A stretch of DNA of 64,000 nucleotides, from contig NC_083397.1 of assembly GCF_030864355.1 (NCBI RefSeq), positions 248,001 through 312,000 of the forward strand. Reading direction: 5' to 3'. The notes under the pieces were generated by a model, which ran no database searches, was not told where the DNA came from, and was given only the letters and a program-made list of their open reading frames with translations. The stretch is from Cutaneotrichosporon cavernicola. Taxonomy: Eukaryota; Basidiomycota; Tremellomycetes; Trichosporonales; Trichosporonaceae. Positions 22,544 to 34,369 of this stretch are shown piece by piece (positions within the stretch are counted from its first letter, which is position 1; each line of letters opens with the position of its first letter). Both the position numbers and the translations under genes were made by a program.

Positions 22544-23673
22544 GATGGAGTGTTGATGGAGAGCTGCGCCGGGTCAGATGCCGTTGCTATTATCTGACGA
22601 CCTGGCGGGAAGGGAGGTGGAGGGAGGGTCGTACCTGTTACCTGACGGTGTTACTTGAGTGCTTGAACGAGACATAAAGAGAAAAAGGGCGGGGTGGACA
22701 GGCGACCCCGTATTATAGAAGCATGCGGTGATCGAGTTGAATCGAGAATGGAAACTGAGAAGAGATGAGTTGGTAAGTGCAGTGGCAAAACCCGGGGTGG
22801 ATGACATGGATCATCCATTTAGCGTGCCTTCCCGTTCTACCATTCGAACAACCATTGACCCTACTTCTTCCTAGCTGGTCATCGCACCATCACTCACTCC
22901 CGTCTCATCCCCATCACTCATACTTTGCGTCACTAATACAGTGCACATCGGCGCGAGAGGTGTCTGGGGCCATCTCTTCGATGCTGGACGTTTGTGTTGA
23001 TTGTTCCCAACCACTTCGTTAGCATGTGTACCTTGCTGGTCATCTGATGGTCGCAGTTCCCCATCGCACAACGACGTCGTCTTCAGGTGTCCACATGGAG
23101 GAAGCATTCCACAATCCCACAAATCCACAAACCACGCCTCATCCATCCTATCCAGCGCCGGTCACGGCCGTTGCGCGCGTAGGGAGTGTGGTGGACGCGC
23201 GTTCGCTCGTTCCTGGTGATGCGATTCTGCTTGGCGATTGGGTGGCGACGTGCCTGTGGTACCAGGCACCACCTCGGTGGCGTCCGGCCACCTCCGCCAC
23301 GACAGCGCACCTGGCCGTTCTGACAAACCATGATTAACTTGGCCTAAACTGACTTGTCGCGCAGGATACAGAACGCAGAATGCGCTGGTCGACGTAGGTG
23401 CGTGCAGGATGTCCAAGATCCAAGACCTTGGTGCATGCTCCCCATTGCCTGGCGAGACGAGATCAGCCCGTCCAAGCCGATCTATCTTGCGGATGCAGCC
23501 AGTCCAACAACGGAAGTAAACCTACCATGCGGCTGCCACGCGGACTGTGCCACAATGTGAAAATCCGCCAACTCCCGACTGGAGACTCCGTCTGGGTGGT
23601 CATGTTGACGCCAGCCAGCCAAGTGACAAGATCACTTCAACAGCAACTACCCCAGCAACGAGCAACCTAAACT
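22544..23673. other. Divergent promoter region
   Basis: About 1.1 kb between the unknown protein gene and U2AF65. No gene supportable; open frames are short and atypical. It presumably holds the promoters of both genes. Confidence 0.4.
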
Positions 23674-25592
23674 ATGGACGGCTACGGTAAGTTGGCTAAA
23701 TACATGTTCAGATGAGCTGACACCAGACGCGCTGGACGCAGCGACCTCGTCGTATACCAAGCACCGCGACGGTACGTTCCTGCCTCCACCCTCCACCTTC
23801 CTCGCTAATAGTTCAGACCGGGCGAGTCACCGCGACGACCGAGACCGCGACCGCGACCGCGACCGGGACCGCCGGCATAGGGACAGGGACTACGACCGGG
23901 ACCGTAACGACCGGCGGCCACACGACCGTGATCCCTACGGACGTGAAGGGGGACGCGACCGCGATCCCAATGAGCGCCGCAACCGTGATCGCGACTATGA
24001 TAGGCGGGACCGCGACCGCCACGATGACCGGGGGCGCGACCAGGGGCGTGATCGTGACCCATATGGTCGTAGAGACGAGCGTGGATGGTCGCCGCCTCGC
24101 CGCCGCGACGACCGAGGCGGGTATGGGCGCGAGCCGCCTCGCGATGGAGGCCGCGGCGGCGGACCCAGAGGGGGAGGAGGGCGGCGTAGGGACTCTCCAG
24201 CCCGCTCGCCGACTCCGACGGACGCTATTCCTCTCGAGGACCGTGTTGTCGAGCCGTCGCTGTGGGACCTCGCGCCGCCAGAGTTCCAGGGCATCTCCGC
24301 CCTGGAGGCGAAGATGACTGGTGAGTAGCTCAAGCGCGTCTACAGTGTAGCTGACATCAGGCATGTTCACTTACGGTCCCGGGCGCGTCGCACCTCCCAT
24401 GCATCTTGGCCAGCTCGCCGCGGGCTTGATTAACCCCCTGCGCCAGAACAAGCGCGTGTACCAGGCCGACATCCCTGACACCGTGTCGGAGAAGCAGCTC
24501 ATGCGCTTCTGGAACCGCCTCATGACAGACCGGAACAAGGCCTCTGTGCCCGGAGAGTGTGTCAACCAGGTCCAGGTCAACCGCGAGAAGAAGTTTGCTT
24601 GGGTCGAGTTCCGCAACGCCAACGAAGCGACGGCTGCGCTCGAGCTGAACGGCACTGAGTTTGAGGGCGCACCGATGGAGCTCAAGCGGCCCAAGGACTA
24701 CATCGGCATTGACCCCGCCCTCGGCTTCCTCGGTCCCGCGACCGAGGGCAACAACAAGCTGTTTGTTGGTGGCCTCCCTACCAACCTGGGCAACGAGCAG
24801 GTTATGGAGCTGCTCAAGTCGTTCGGTGAGCTGCGCACCTTCAACCTCGTCAAGGAGGGCAACGGCTCGGTGTCCAAGGGCTTCGCTTTCGTCGAGTACC
24901 TTGACCCGGCGGTTACGGACATGGCGATCCAGGGCTTGAACGGGTTCCAGATTGGCGAGCGTGCGCTGGTGGTGCAGCGTGCGGCGACGACGAACCGCGC
25001 AACAGGCGGTGCGCAGGAGCATGGCGCGGCGGCCTTCCTTGCGACCTCCAAGATTCTCGAGGAGGCGGACGCCGAGCCCGCCGACACGCGCGTCATGCTC
25101 ATGCTCAACATGGTGACCGAGGACGAGCTGTACGACGACCAGGAGTACGAGGACATTCTGCTCGACGTCAAGGAGGAGTGTGAGAAGTACGGTGTCGTCG
25201 AGGGCGTGCGTATCCCCCGCCCTGTACCCAAGAGCACCAAGTGGGAAACGAGTGATTCGGCCGCACAGACGGCCGAGAAGAACCGTCGAATCAACGAGGA
25301 AGCGGGCGTCGGCCGCGTCTACGTGATGTACACGGACATCCCGGGTTGCCAAAAGGCCATGAAGGCGTTGGGTGGGCGGCAGTTTGGCGGGCGTACCATC
25401 CTCGTCGCCAGCACAAGCGAGGAAGACTTTATGGGACCGGCCCCGCCGCCGCCGCCATCTGAGCCGCCGATGCAGCTCGAGGCGCCACCCCCTCCCCCGG
25501 TCGCCGCAGTACCCGCACCGCCGGCACCCCCTGCGGCTCCCGAAGACATGGATCAGACAGCTGGAAACCTCCTCGCCGAGCTAGGCGTGTAG
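23674..25592 (+). CDS. Splicing factor U2AF large subunit
   Basis: U2AF65/Prp2-type protein that binds the polypyrimidine tract and recruits U2 snRNP. Exons: 23674-23686 (13 nt), 23727-23771, 23817-24320 and 24361-25592, giving 597 aa. Residues about 20-160 are an Arg/Asp repeat (RDRDRDRD-type) instead of a classic RS domain. A U2AF35-binding-type segment follows (WDLAPPEFQGISALEAKM). The first RRM lies around FWNRLMTDRNKASVPGECVN and KKFAWVEFRN. The second has KLFVGGLPTNLGNEQVMELL and SKGFAFVEYLD. The C-terminal UHM has RVMLMLNMVTEDELYDDQEY and GRVYVMYTDIPGCQKAMKAL. Beyond the UHM is a ~50-residue Pro-rich tail that human U2AF65 lacks. Confidence 0.93.
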
Positions 25593-26036
25593 ATGGTGTA
25601 GCGGAGTGCAGCATGATATGTAGAGTTATGTACCTGATGCTGATAACTGTGGCGTGACGAGTGTGATGGAATGCAATGGCTCGCAGTGCGATATCGGCAT
25701 GGAGTGTCTGTGAGATGGATGGTGGGCAGAAATTGTCTGGTTCTGCCGTGCCTGGCTGTCTAAACATTCAGGGGATGTCTCACAATCTTCTAAACTCGCG
25801 ACTGACTTTGTCTTCCTGATCAACATGCATTGGGTTCTTCTGCATTATGCTCCGCGCCGACAAACATAAGAAACGAAAATGAAGGTGGAAAATGAGTGAG
25901 GTCGTGCGCAACGATGCTCCGTTGTCGCGGATCGTGAACGTCGTTGGTGGTGCTGATTGTACTCTGCTGGGGTTGTGCTGGGTATCGCCTGCGCCGCCTC
26001 CTCGCCTCGATGCCGGGGAGCCATGGCGTGGGTAGC
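25593..26036. other. Short intergenic, convergent 3' ends
   Basis: 444 bases between the 3' ends of U2AF65 and CKS1. Nothing else seen. Confidence 0.4.
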
Positions 26037-26761
26037 TTACTTGGCTGCGCTGACAAGTCTGGCCGCACCGAGTGGCGGGTGCCGCAAGTCGTAGTCCTTT
26101 GGCCTGCGGAAAAGGAGGACGTGTGGTTCCTACAGTCAGCATTGAGAAGCAAGGAGCGCGATGGTGTTGCTGCGGTTGGCGACGAGACTTGAACAGTGAC
26201 CAGCTCACTTTGCCCTAATGAGCTGGTATTGTGTACCACTCCGTGTCGCACGTCACTGCCCCGGCCGACTTTGAATCAAAAAACTCACAGGCTCGTGGCG
26301 CATGTACATCTCCCACCCTGGCGACTGGCGGATACCGAGTCCTCTCCAGACGTCCTCGGACAGTACGCCAGAGGGAACAAACTTGGTGAGTGCTTTTGGG
26401 AGCTGGTGTCAGCTTCGAGGCATGTCAAGGGATGCGTCGGCGCAACGGCCGACCCTCAGGCCCCCCTAACGCCGGATGTTTGGTCCGATGCAGGGTGCGT
26501 TCGAGCACAAACAACCAACACCAACAAGCCGTCATCGCCACGAACATTGGCGTGGTGGTCAGAGAGAGAAACACACTCACGATAACATGGCGGTATTCCC
26601 ACTCGTCGTCTGCTGTCAGCTCTTGTTGGGGTTCCTCTAGCTGAAGAAGGCCAGGGAAGGAAGGTCCACTCACCGGAGTAGCGTGCGCTGTAGTTGATCT
26701 TCTCATGGTATTGCTCGATTGCTCGGCGCTTCTCCTCTGCGGAATACGACTTTTTGGACAT
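26037..26761 (-). CDS. CKS1: Cyclin-dependent kinase regulatory subunit Cks1
   Basis: Small CDK-binding protein of cell-cycle control. Four exons: 26761-26674, 26609-26581 (29 nt), 26402-26289 and 26129-26037, giving 107 aa. YHEKINYSARYSDDEWEYRH is the Cks signature, continued by VILPKALTKFVP, then EDVWRGLGIRQSPGWEMYMR and EPEPHVLLFRRP at the end. The spliced product aligns with no gap through the HxPEPHxLLF strand, confirming the junctions. The 178-nt intron between exons 2 and 3 is larger than usual. A short tail after RRPKDY is lineage-specific. Confidence 0.95.
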
Positions 26762-27800
26762 GTTGTTGTGTTTGGTTCGTGGGTATTGGGGGTTGTGGCT
26801 CTAAGGATGGGTGCGATGGAGAGAGCGTGAGGAGTGTGATGAGAAGGGATGAGGGGGGGATGTATGCAAGGGTAGTGGATGATGAGGGGGATAGTGAAGA
26901 GGATGGGTATGCTCGTTCTGTTAATGTTTGTAGCGTAGTGTCTAGATGAGAGAAGAGAAGAGAAGAGAGATGAGAGATGAGATGCCGTAGTTGTTCAATT
27001 GTTGGTTGTTGGTTGTTGGTTTGTATCTGACCCAGATGTTGGGCTGTTTGTTGACCTTGGTGCGGGGGCCCTGACGGAATCTTTATCACGTGGCAACAGG
27101 TGTAATGTGGAGGTCTACCAGTTCTGTGGGTTGGATCATGTCTCTGGTCCAGCTTCATGTTTGTTCCCCGATCCCCGACTCCCACTGTGTGGGTGTTATA
27201 GGGGTTAGCTCTGACACTGTATCATCCAGTTTAACAGTTGGCCAAACACCTTCAAGCGATGCAAGCGACTGTGAAGAAAAGGACGAGCATTGTTTCGTTT
27301 GAGCTGTTCTTGTCTGTTTTTGCCTGGCCTCAATGGCTAGCCGAAACAGAGAGGAGGCTGCTCCACAACTAACGGCGACGGACAGACCCAGTGCTCCCTG
27401 TAGCACTCTGGGTCGTGCAGCAAAGGACCTGTAAGGCAGTCCTGATATGCATACGACATGATAGACTCTTCTGTCGACGCTCACATCAATGTCTGCTCTG
27501 CCAGCGTGCGCACTGCCGAGACGGAATGTTCGAGAGTACTAGGTCATGTCAAGTGAGATTACAGTGTCCAGGCACCAGATTTGGGGTGATTAATAATCGC
27601 CGACACTGGCTGAGGGGTTATTTCATCACGGCCTCCTCCGGCCCAAGGCCCCTTGAGACCGAGAACCTTGGTCATCCATCTCACTCTCAGCTCTCTTTTG
27701 GGATCTCATGACGCAAGCCGCAGCCCACCCATGCCATCTTATCATATAATCCGTCTACATCACCGTTCTTCCTCTTCTTCATCACACTCACCTCATTACC
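26762..27800. other. Divergent promoter region
   Basis: About 1 kb between CKS1 and the DsbA-like gene. It contains a short AGAGAAGAGAAGAGAAGAG run near 26950 and a GTTGGTTGTTGGTTGTTGG run near 27000, both in the presumed 5' UTR or promoter of CKS1. No gene. Confidence 0.4.
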
Positions 27801-28511
27801 ATGTCAAAACTCGCCCGCACCCTCAAAGTTGACATCACGTCGGATACCGTCTGCCCCTTCTGCCTCCTGGGTATTGCGCAGTTCGAGTCGGCCCTCGCCA
27901 AATGGAACGCCAAGCACCCCGATAAGGAGGTCAAGCTAGACGCGCGCCTCCTTCCGTTCCAGTTACGCCCGCAGATGCCCGAGGAGCCGCAAGACCTGGC
28001 GACATGGAGCGCGGCTAATTTCGGCGGCGCACCGCGTGCGCAGGCCATGCGTGCAAGCCTAGCACAGTCGTACAAGCAGGCCGGACTTGACCTGTAAGCT
28101 TACTTTTCTGATACTAGCTAACGTAACCCCAGCTCGACATCCTCTAAGGTGTCGAACACGAACTCTGCGCACCGCCTCGAAACGCTCGCGGACACCAAGG
28201 GCCGTGCGACCAACTACGCCGTCGGCAAAGAGATTATGCGCGCGTACCAACTTCACGGGACTGCGCCGAACGATCCCACTATGCTCGCCAGGATTGGTGT
28301 CGAGCACGGTCTGTTCGAGAATGAGGCCAAGGGGCTGGAGTGGCTCAAGTCGGATGCACTCAACAAGGAGACGCAGAGGGGATACGCGAATGCCCGTGCA
28401 GAGGGCATCACTGGAGTGCCGTTCTTTGTCTTTGATGACAAGTATGCGAGCTCTGGCGCCGTTGGCGAGGACGCGTTCTATGGTGTCATCAATCAGATCA
28501 TGACCCAGTAG
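27801..28511 (+). CDS. DsbA/FrnE-like thiol oxidoreductase
   Basis: Thioredoxin-fold protein of the DSBA family related to FrnE and 2-hydroxychromene-2-carboxylate isomerases. Exons 27801-28093 and 28133-28511 give 223 aa. The N-terminal strand is followed at once by DTVCPFCLLGIAQFE, with a CPFC redox motif in the usual place. A helical insertion domain follows, with SNTNSAHRLETLADTKGRAT typical of the family. The C-terminal thioredoxin half has the cis-proline segment ITGVPFFVFDDKY. No signal peptide, so probably cytosolic. Its physiological substrate cannot be deduced. Confidence 0.88.
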
Positions 28512-28788
28512 TTGTACAGATGTATCGTAATCGAATGTATTTGACAATGGAGTGGCAAGCGTGTAGTCTTTCAGCATGAGGCTGTGCACTGTAATGTGAT
28601 TTTGGTGCTTTGATCAAGAACCTGGAATCGGGGAATGAGGTCCGCCCGATAGATATCGAATACAATACGTCATGATCTCCTTCGTCTCGCCACCCCTGTT
28701 GATCTTTTCTGGACCTATATTAATGCGACTAGCAACCCATCTCATTTCACTCGCTGCTCTCCTCTCCACCTCTTCCCCACTGCTCAAT

Positions 28789-29765
28789 ATGTCCGTTACG
28801 ATCAACGCTTCGGGCGCATACAGCGTCAAGCGCGCTCCCGAGCTCGCCAACCTCAACCTTCGTATCAGCGCCGAGCGCCCTACCGCCTCCGACGCGCTCG
28901 AGGCCGTGCGTAGTACTTCTTCCGACATCTCAGCCACGATCCGTAACCTCGCTGCTCCCAAGTCTGAGGTCTCGGCAGCGATCGGCAGCGAAGAGCTCGA
29001 CATCGACGACCAGGCTCGCGACCCCGCCTTCCCCGTCACCAGCTGGAGCATGCAGCAGCTGCGTACGTGGAGCGTGACACCTGCTGTAGATGACAAGCCC
29101 CGTCCGCCTCCTCATCAGGCACGCATGATGACCATGGTCGAGGAGGAAGTTCAGGAGGAGAAGGTCAAGAAGGTGTTCCATGCCGAGACCTATATCAGCG
29201 TCACGTTCCACGACTTTGCCAAGCTCAGCGCCTTCATTGAGACGACCACTGTGAGTCTACCCATGGGTGAGAGGAATGACTGGGAGCTCGCTCCAGTGCG
29301 AGGCCGGGCCGGAAGCGTTTTAGGAGTGGTAAAAGCGTAGTGTTGGCGACTGCGCAGGGCAGTGCTGTTCGCCCCGAAAGCCACCTCAACCTTCCTTTGC
29401 TCCAAGCGATACCATTTGCGCGCTTCTGACACCAGACGAACGACATTGTCTCGATTGACGGCGTCGACTGGGAGGTCACGCGAGCCACACGCAAGGCACT
29501 GCAGACGCGCGTGCGCCAGGGCGCGTACGCGGACGCGCTCGCCAAGGCCATCGACTACGCCGCGGCGATCGCGCCCAACGTCACGCCCCGCGCGACGGAG
29601 GTGCACGACGACTCGATGACCCACGTGCGCGGCCGCGCGTACGGGGCGCAGCCTGTGATGAGGATGATGGATGCCGGCGGTGGCAGAGCGGAGGCCATGA
29701 CCTTTGAGCCTGAGCCTATCGAGATCTCGGCCCAGGTCCGTGTAGCGTTTGCCCTCAACCTCTAG
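28789..29765 (+). CDS. SIMPL-domain (DUF541) protein
   Basis: Exons 28789-29250 and 29436-29765 give 263 aa. The N-terminus TINASGAYSVKRAPELANLN and the helix-strand pattern with ALEAVRSTSSDISATIRNL match the SIMPL/DUF541 fold, known from bacterial and eukaryotic proteins of ill-defined role. The second exon carries the DIVSIDGVDWEVTRATRKAL repeat of the fold. An in-frame ATG at 28672 would add a hydrophobic 39-residue leader, but a TATA-like TATATTAA at 28716-28723 lies between the two, so ATG 28789 is preferred. The 185-nt intron is longer than average. Function unknown. Confidence 0.75.
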
Positions 29766-29908
29766 TGTTTCCCTCAACCTGTAGTGACTGAGAGGTACGT
29801 AATCAGTTATAGGCGCTAGATCACAAGACCACGATACGCGACATGATGATACATACATGCCAGGAGCCCAGTGGGCGTCTCTACTACAATGCTTTGAATG
29901 TTCGGTCG

Positions 29909-30509
29909 TTAGTGGCCCCTGCGGCCGTCGGTCGCGTCACCGCTCTTGCAGGCAACAATCTTGATCTTGGGCGCCGTAACAAGCTCGCCGGAATGACTGG
30001 TGTCAGCAACAAAGGCAATGCTTGAAACGCTGGCAAGACTGGCAGCACTCACGAAGATCCCGTACCCTCCATGCGGAACTGCGGGTCCTTGACCACAAAC
30101 GTCCACACGTCGTTACAGAGGTTGTACGTAGAGAGGTGGCCCTGGGGGTTAGTCGCCTTTGAGGCTTTGCATGCAGCTGAACCGATGCAATTCGAGCTGT
30201 GACAGCTGCCTCGTCCTTCATGTCCATCGCCTCTGCCTACCCACCTTGACAGTCGTCTTCTGCTTGACGCCCTTCTGCATACACTCGGTCAACGACTTGT
30301 CAAACTGTCATCAGCGCACCCCAACCCATCTGCACCTGCTGTAAGACCCTCATCGCGAGCTGCGGCGGAATGTCGCCAGATGTGATCAGCTCATCGAGCG
30401 AGTCGGTCAGCGCGGTCCCGATGCTGCGATTAGCCCCTGCATCACGAAACCTATCGCACCTGGACCCGCGGTAGAACTCGTAGTAGGTCTGGCCCCTGTT
30501 TTCTGCCAT
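29909..30509 (-). CDS. TOA2: TFIIA small (gamma) subunit
   Basis: General transcription factor IIA subunit that stabilises TBP on the TATA box. Five exons: 30509-30460, 30423-30336, 30304-30245, 30141-30053 and 29996-29909, giving 124 aa. [20 protein letters not shown] is the helical N-terminal start; [20 protein letters not shown] follows across an intron. The beta-barrel half has [20 protein letters not shown] and ends with [11 protein letters not shown]. All junctions preserve family motifs. Typical length is 106-122 aa. The C-terminus continues for about ten residues beyond the usual end. Confidence 0.95.
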
Positions 30510-30827
30510 GGTGAATGGTGATGAGCGATGGAGCAGTGGCGACTACGAGTCCTTGGTCAGCGACCGAGGGCGATGGACCGGTTGGGTGGGTGGCAATATA
30601 TATACCCATTCCCCCCGTTTTATCCCACCACGTGACTAGCCCAGGAGCCCATTACAGTACTGGGCTTAATATTAGTCCAACTCTATCGATTCCCTCCATT
30701 TAAAGATATCGAGTCCTCGCGTTTGTATTTCGAGGATCCAACACACATAGGATCGGCGCCTAGCGGTTTGCATAACTGCATCGTCACCTTCATCTTCTGT
30801 CCATAGTCTCATCTCATCAACAACAAA

Positions 30828-32406
30828 ATGGCTTCTGAACAGGACTTCACAAAGCGCAAGCTCTGGGGGTGAGCTCTCAAGAGATTACGCATGAAGCTGA
30901 CAGCAGCGGCCGCTTCACTGGCTCTACAGACCCTCTGTTCGTTTAGCCCACCATCGTACATTGCAATCTGACCCCAGGATGCACGAGTTCAACCAGTCGC
31001 TCAAGTACGACAAGCGTATGTACGCTGCCGATATCAAGGGTTCCATTGCGTTCTCCAAGGCGCTCCTCAAGGCCGGCATCCTCAACGAGCAGGAGCAGAA
31101 GGAGATCACGCGTGGCCTCAAGCTCGTCGAGCAGGAGTGGGCGAACGGGACGTTCAAGATCGCTGCCGACGACGAGGACATCCACACTGCCAACGAGCGT
31201 CGCCTGTCTGAGATCATCGGCAAGGACATTGGCGGCAAGCTGCACACTGGTCGTAGCCGTAACGACCAGGTCGCGACCGACATGCGCATCTGGTTGGTGA
31301 GTCGCATCAATGATCAGCAGGATCAGCTGTCACATGTCCTGGTTTAAGCTGACATCAGATGGATGAGACCAAGACTGTCGAGAAGTACCTCACGGACCTT
31401 CTCAGCGTTATGGCGACGCGCGCCGAGACCGAGGTCGACGCCGTCATGCCTGGCTACACCCACCTTCAGCGCGCGCAGCCGGTACGCTGGTCTCACGTGT
31501 TGCTCTCGCACGCGCAGAGCTTTGCGAATGACCTTGAGCGCCTCCGCGAGCAGTACAAGCGCATCTCTGTGCTTCCCCTCGGCTCTGCCGCGCTCGCTGG
31601 TAACCCGTACGGCCTTGACCGCGAGTTGCTGCGCCAGGAGCTGAACTTTGAGAGCATCGGCGAGAACAGCATGCACGCCGTCGCCGACCGCGACTTCATT
31701 ACCGAGTGGCTCTTCTGGGCCTCGCTCATGATGAACCACATGAGCCGCCTCGCTGAGGACCTCATCATCTACTCCACCGCCGAGTTTGGCTTCATCACCT
31801 GCTCGGACGCTTACTCGTGAGCTAGAACACAGACAGCAAGCTAACGGTAGCACTGGCTCGTCGATCATGCCCCAGAAGAAGAACCCCGACTCGCTCGAGC
31901 TCCTCCGTGGCAAGAGCGGCCGCGTTTTCGGTCAGCTGGCAGGCTTCATGATGACCGTCAAGGGCATCCCCTCGACCTACAACAAAGACCTGCAGGAGGA
32001 CAAGGAGCCTCTCTTCGACTGTGTTGACACGGTCGGTGCGGCCCTCCGCATCGCCGAGGGCGTTATCGCTACCCTCACCATCAACCCCGAGAATATGGCC
32101 AAGGCGCTCACCATGGACATGCTGGCCACCGACATTGCCGACTACCTCGTTCGCAAGGGCGTTCCCTTCCGTGAGACTCACCATATCTCTGGCCGCTCGG
32201 TCGCGCTCGCAGAGCAGAAGGGGTGCCAGATCTCCGACTTGAGCATGGACGAGTGGCGCGAACTCTCGGACAAGTTTACCGACGACGTCATGGACGTCTT
32301 CAACTTTGAAAACTCGGTTGAGAAGCGTAACGCTATCGGTGGGCCAGCGCGTGTCATGATTCAGCGCCAGGTTGACGTGCTCCGGAAGCGCATCAACCAG
32401 CAGTAG
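30828..32406 (+). CDS. ARG4: Argininosuccinate lyase
   Basis: Cleaves argininosuccinate to arginine and fumarate in arginine biosynthesis. Exons: 30828-30868, 30907-30936 (30 nt), 30978-31296, 31359-31816 and 31851-32406, giving 467 aa, the usual length. [20 protein letters not shown] is assembled from three exons. [18 protein letters not shown] and [20 protein letters not shown] carry active-site residues. The fumarate-lyase signature [16 protein letters not shown] spans the start of exon 5. The second intron has an unusual GTTCGT donor. Confidence 0.97.
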
Positions 32407-32752
32407 ACATCTAAACATATTAGTCGCATAATATATGCCATGTTATGGGACTATAGGGTGTTGGGCGAGCTGTCGTAGGCATTCTGTGGCGGTCGTGTTG
32501 TTGTGGAACGATCGCAGGCAGGTCGAGAACTCGGAAAACGACGGGACGTTGCCGAAGCTGACCAGGCGCCCCTTCGCCAGCCCTGTCGTGGATTGCCTGC
32601 GCACACACGTGGTGTCACGTTAGGCCACGGGCTCCCCCTGCCCCGCAATAGGTAGGCAGGCCGCACAAGCCTCGACTGCCACCCGCAACGGTCCGGAGAT
32701 GACACATACAACGGGAGCTACAAGTGAGATGATACACAGATGATAGGGGAGC
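32407..32752. other. Short intergenic, convergent 3' ends
   Basis: 346 bases between the 3' ends of ARG4 and the HFI1-like gene. No further feature seen. Confidence 0.4.
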
Positions 32753-34070
32753 TCAGCCGAGGACGTCCTTGAGCAATGTCGCGGGGTCCTCGTACTTCCA
32801 GTGCAAAGTGTGCTTCTTCTCCTTCTTGGAAGCGCCGTCTAGCCCGTGCTCGTGGCCGCCCTTGTCAATCTTGAGCAGGCCCGTATCGGCGAGCATGTCG
32901 CTGACAGCGTCAACGCGTCCCTGCCCTGCGGCGACTTGGATGGCCTGTGCAGCCTTGTTGGGCGACACAGAGGTCTGTCCCGGGACAGACGGGACGATGG
33001 ACGGTGGAGGCATGGCCATGGATGATGGGGTGATGACTTTGCGCGGCGGCGGAGTGTTGTTTTCCACCTCGGCAATCGTGAGCCCCGAACCCAGCTTGTA
33101 GAGTGTCGGCGACACAGTGGGCTGCAGCCCCGGCGTGAGGATGAAGAGGCCCTGCATCATGTTGATGTCGGGCTTCGGTACGGGATGTTCCTCCTTCTCA
33201 ACGTTGGCGTTCTTCGTACCCAGCGGCACGCGCATTGTGTCTTCACCAGGCCGATCACGTCCAGTGAGATGCGTGTAGCTGTGCAACATCTCGCTGAGGT
33301 GCGCCTGTATCCCGACGCCCATGAACTCGCCCACGTCTCGCGCCTGTTCGGGATCCATGTCGAGTCCTAGCGGCTTGGCGACCTGCGCGACGCGGCTGGA
33401 CAGCTGACTCGCGGATGGCAGAACACGGTTCGTCTGTGCCAGTGGCGGATGTGCCGGTGCTGGCGTCAGTATTCCCTTGAGTGATAACGCACTGGATGCG
33501 TAGACGTTGTACTTGCGCTTGAGCTCTCCGCTGCTCCCGACATCCCAGTCGACAACCTCCTCCGTCGTGGCGCCATCCTCATCCGCTGCTCGTCGGACTC
33601 GCTCACGCTCCTTTCCTCCCATCCCCATAATCCACTCGCGGACGCGATCGCGGGATTCGATGAACGTCGTGTCAGAGTCGAAGTCGGCCGTTCCATCCGC
33701 CCGGCGACGCTTCTGCATCATCTGCGACGCTGGATGCGGCTCGTCCGGCAACGAGGCATTGTACAGGATACTCCTGACGAGCTGGTTATGCAGGTCGACT
33801 GTTGTCAGTCCAACCCCATCCACATCCGGACGTACTCTTATCCGGCGTCTTGAGTAGCGAGCGCACGAGGGCGGTGAACTCGCGCCGCGACAGCTTGCCC
33901 ATCAAGTACGCATTGAAAGAGCGCCAGTAAACGAGGCCCGCGTCGCCGAGGACATCGTGCAGCTTCTGCTTCTGGCCGAGGGTATCGTGCCTCCGCAGCG
34001 GAGCGGGGGAAGATGGCGCTATGGAGGCATACGGGGTTGAATTGGCATGCGATGCGCCATGCTGCGACAT
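32753..34070 (-). CDS. HFI1: SAGA coactivator subunit, Hfi1/Ada1-like
   Basis: Probable SAGA-Tad1 (TADA1/Hfi1) protein, a structural core subunit of the SAGA histone acetyltransferase. Exons 34070-33836 and 33798-32753 give 426 aa. The longer upstream frame begins with GTG, so ATG 34070 is the start. The diagnostic N-terminal region is LGDAGLVYWRSFNAYLMGKL, then SRREFTALVRSLLKTPDK joined by the intron to IDLHNQLVRSILYNAS. A predicted histone-fold-like C-terminal region includes MDPEQARDVGEFMGVGIQAH and LSEMLHSYTHLTGR. The remainder is poorly conserved. Its plus-strand neighbour RRP43 is divergent, with the two starts 300 bp apart. Confidence 0.75.
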
Positions 34071-34369
34071 GAACGCTAATTGGGCTTGGGCGGAAGTGGG
34101 GCCACGGAGGGGCTGGATGGATGCTCTGCTGGATGTGGATGCGGTCGGGTGAAGTGTAACGGCAAGCAACGAAGTGATGGACACCCGGTCTTTAAAACGA
34201 ACGTCGAGTACGAGCGTTCATTTGGTAAAACTCGTGCGTTTCAACTGCTTCCCCAAGGCACACGGGAGCAGAATCCCGAACCAGGTGGAGGTTGGAAAGT
34301 TGTGTCCACCAACAAGTATCGACCGTTCTCGCTACATCTTGCTTCCTCGCCATCATCCCATCCATCATA

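Noticed and set aside
28672..28788. Upstream in-frame ATG giving the SIMPL protein a hydrophobic leader
   Set aside because: A TATA-like element lies between it and the conserved start; leader likely promoter/UTR sequence. Not fully excluded.
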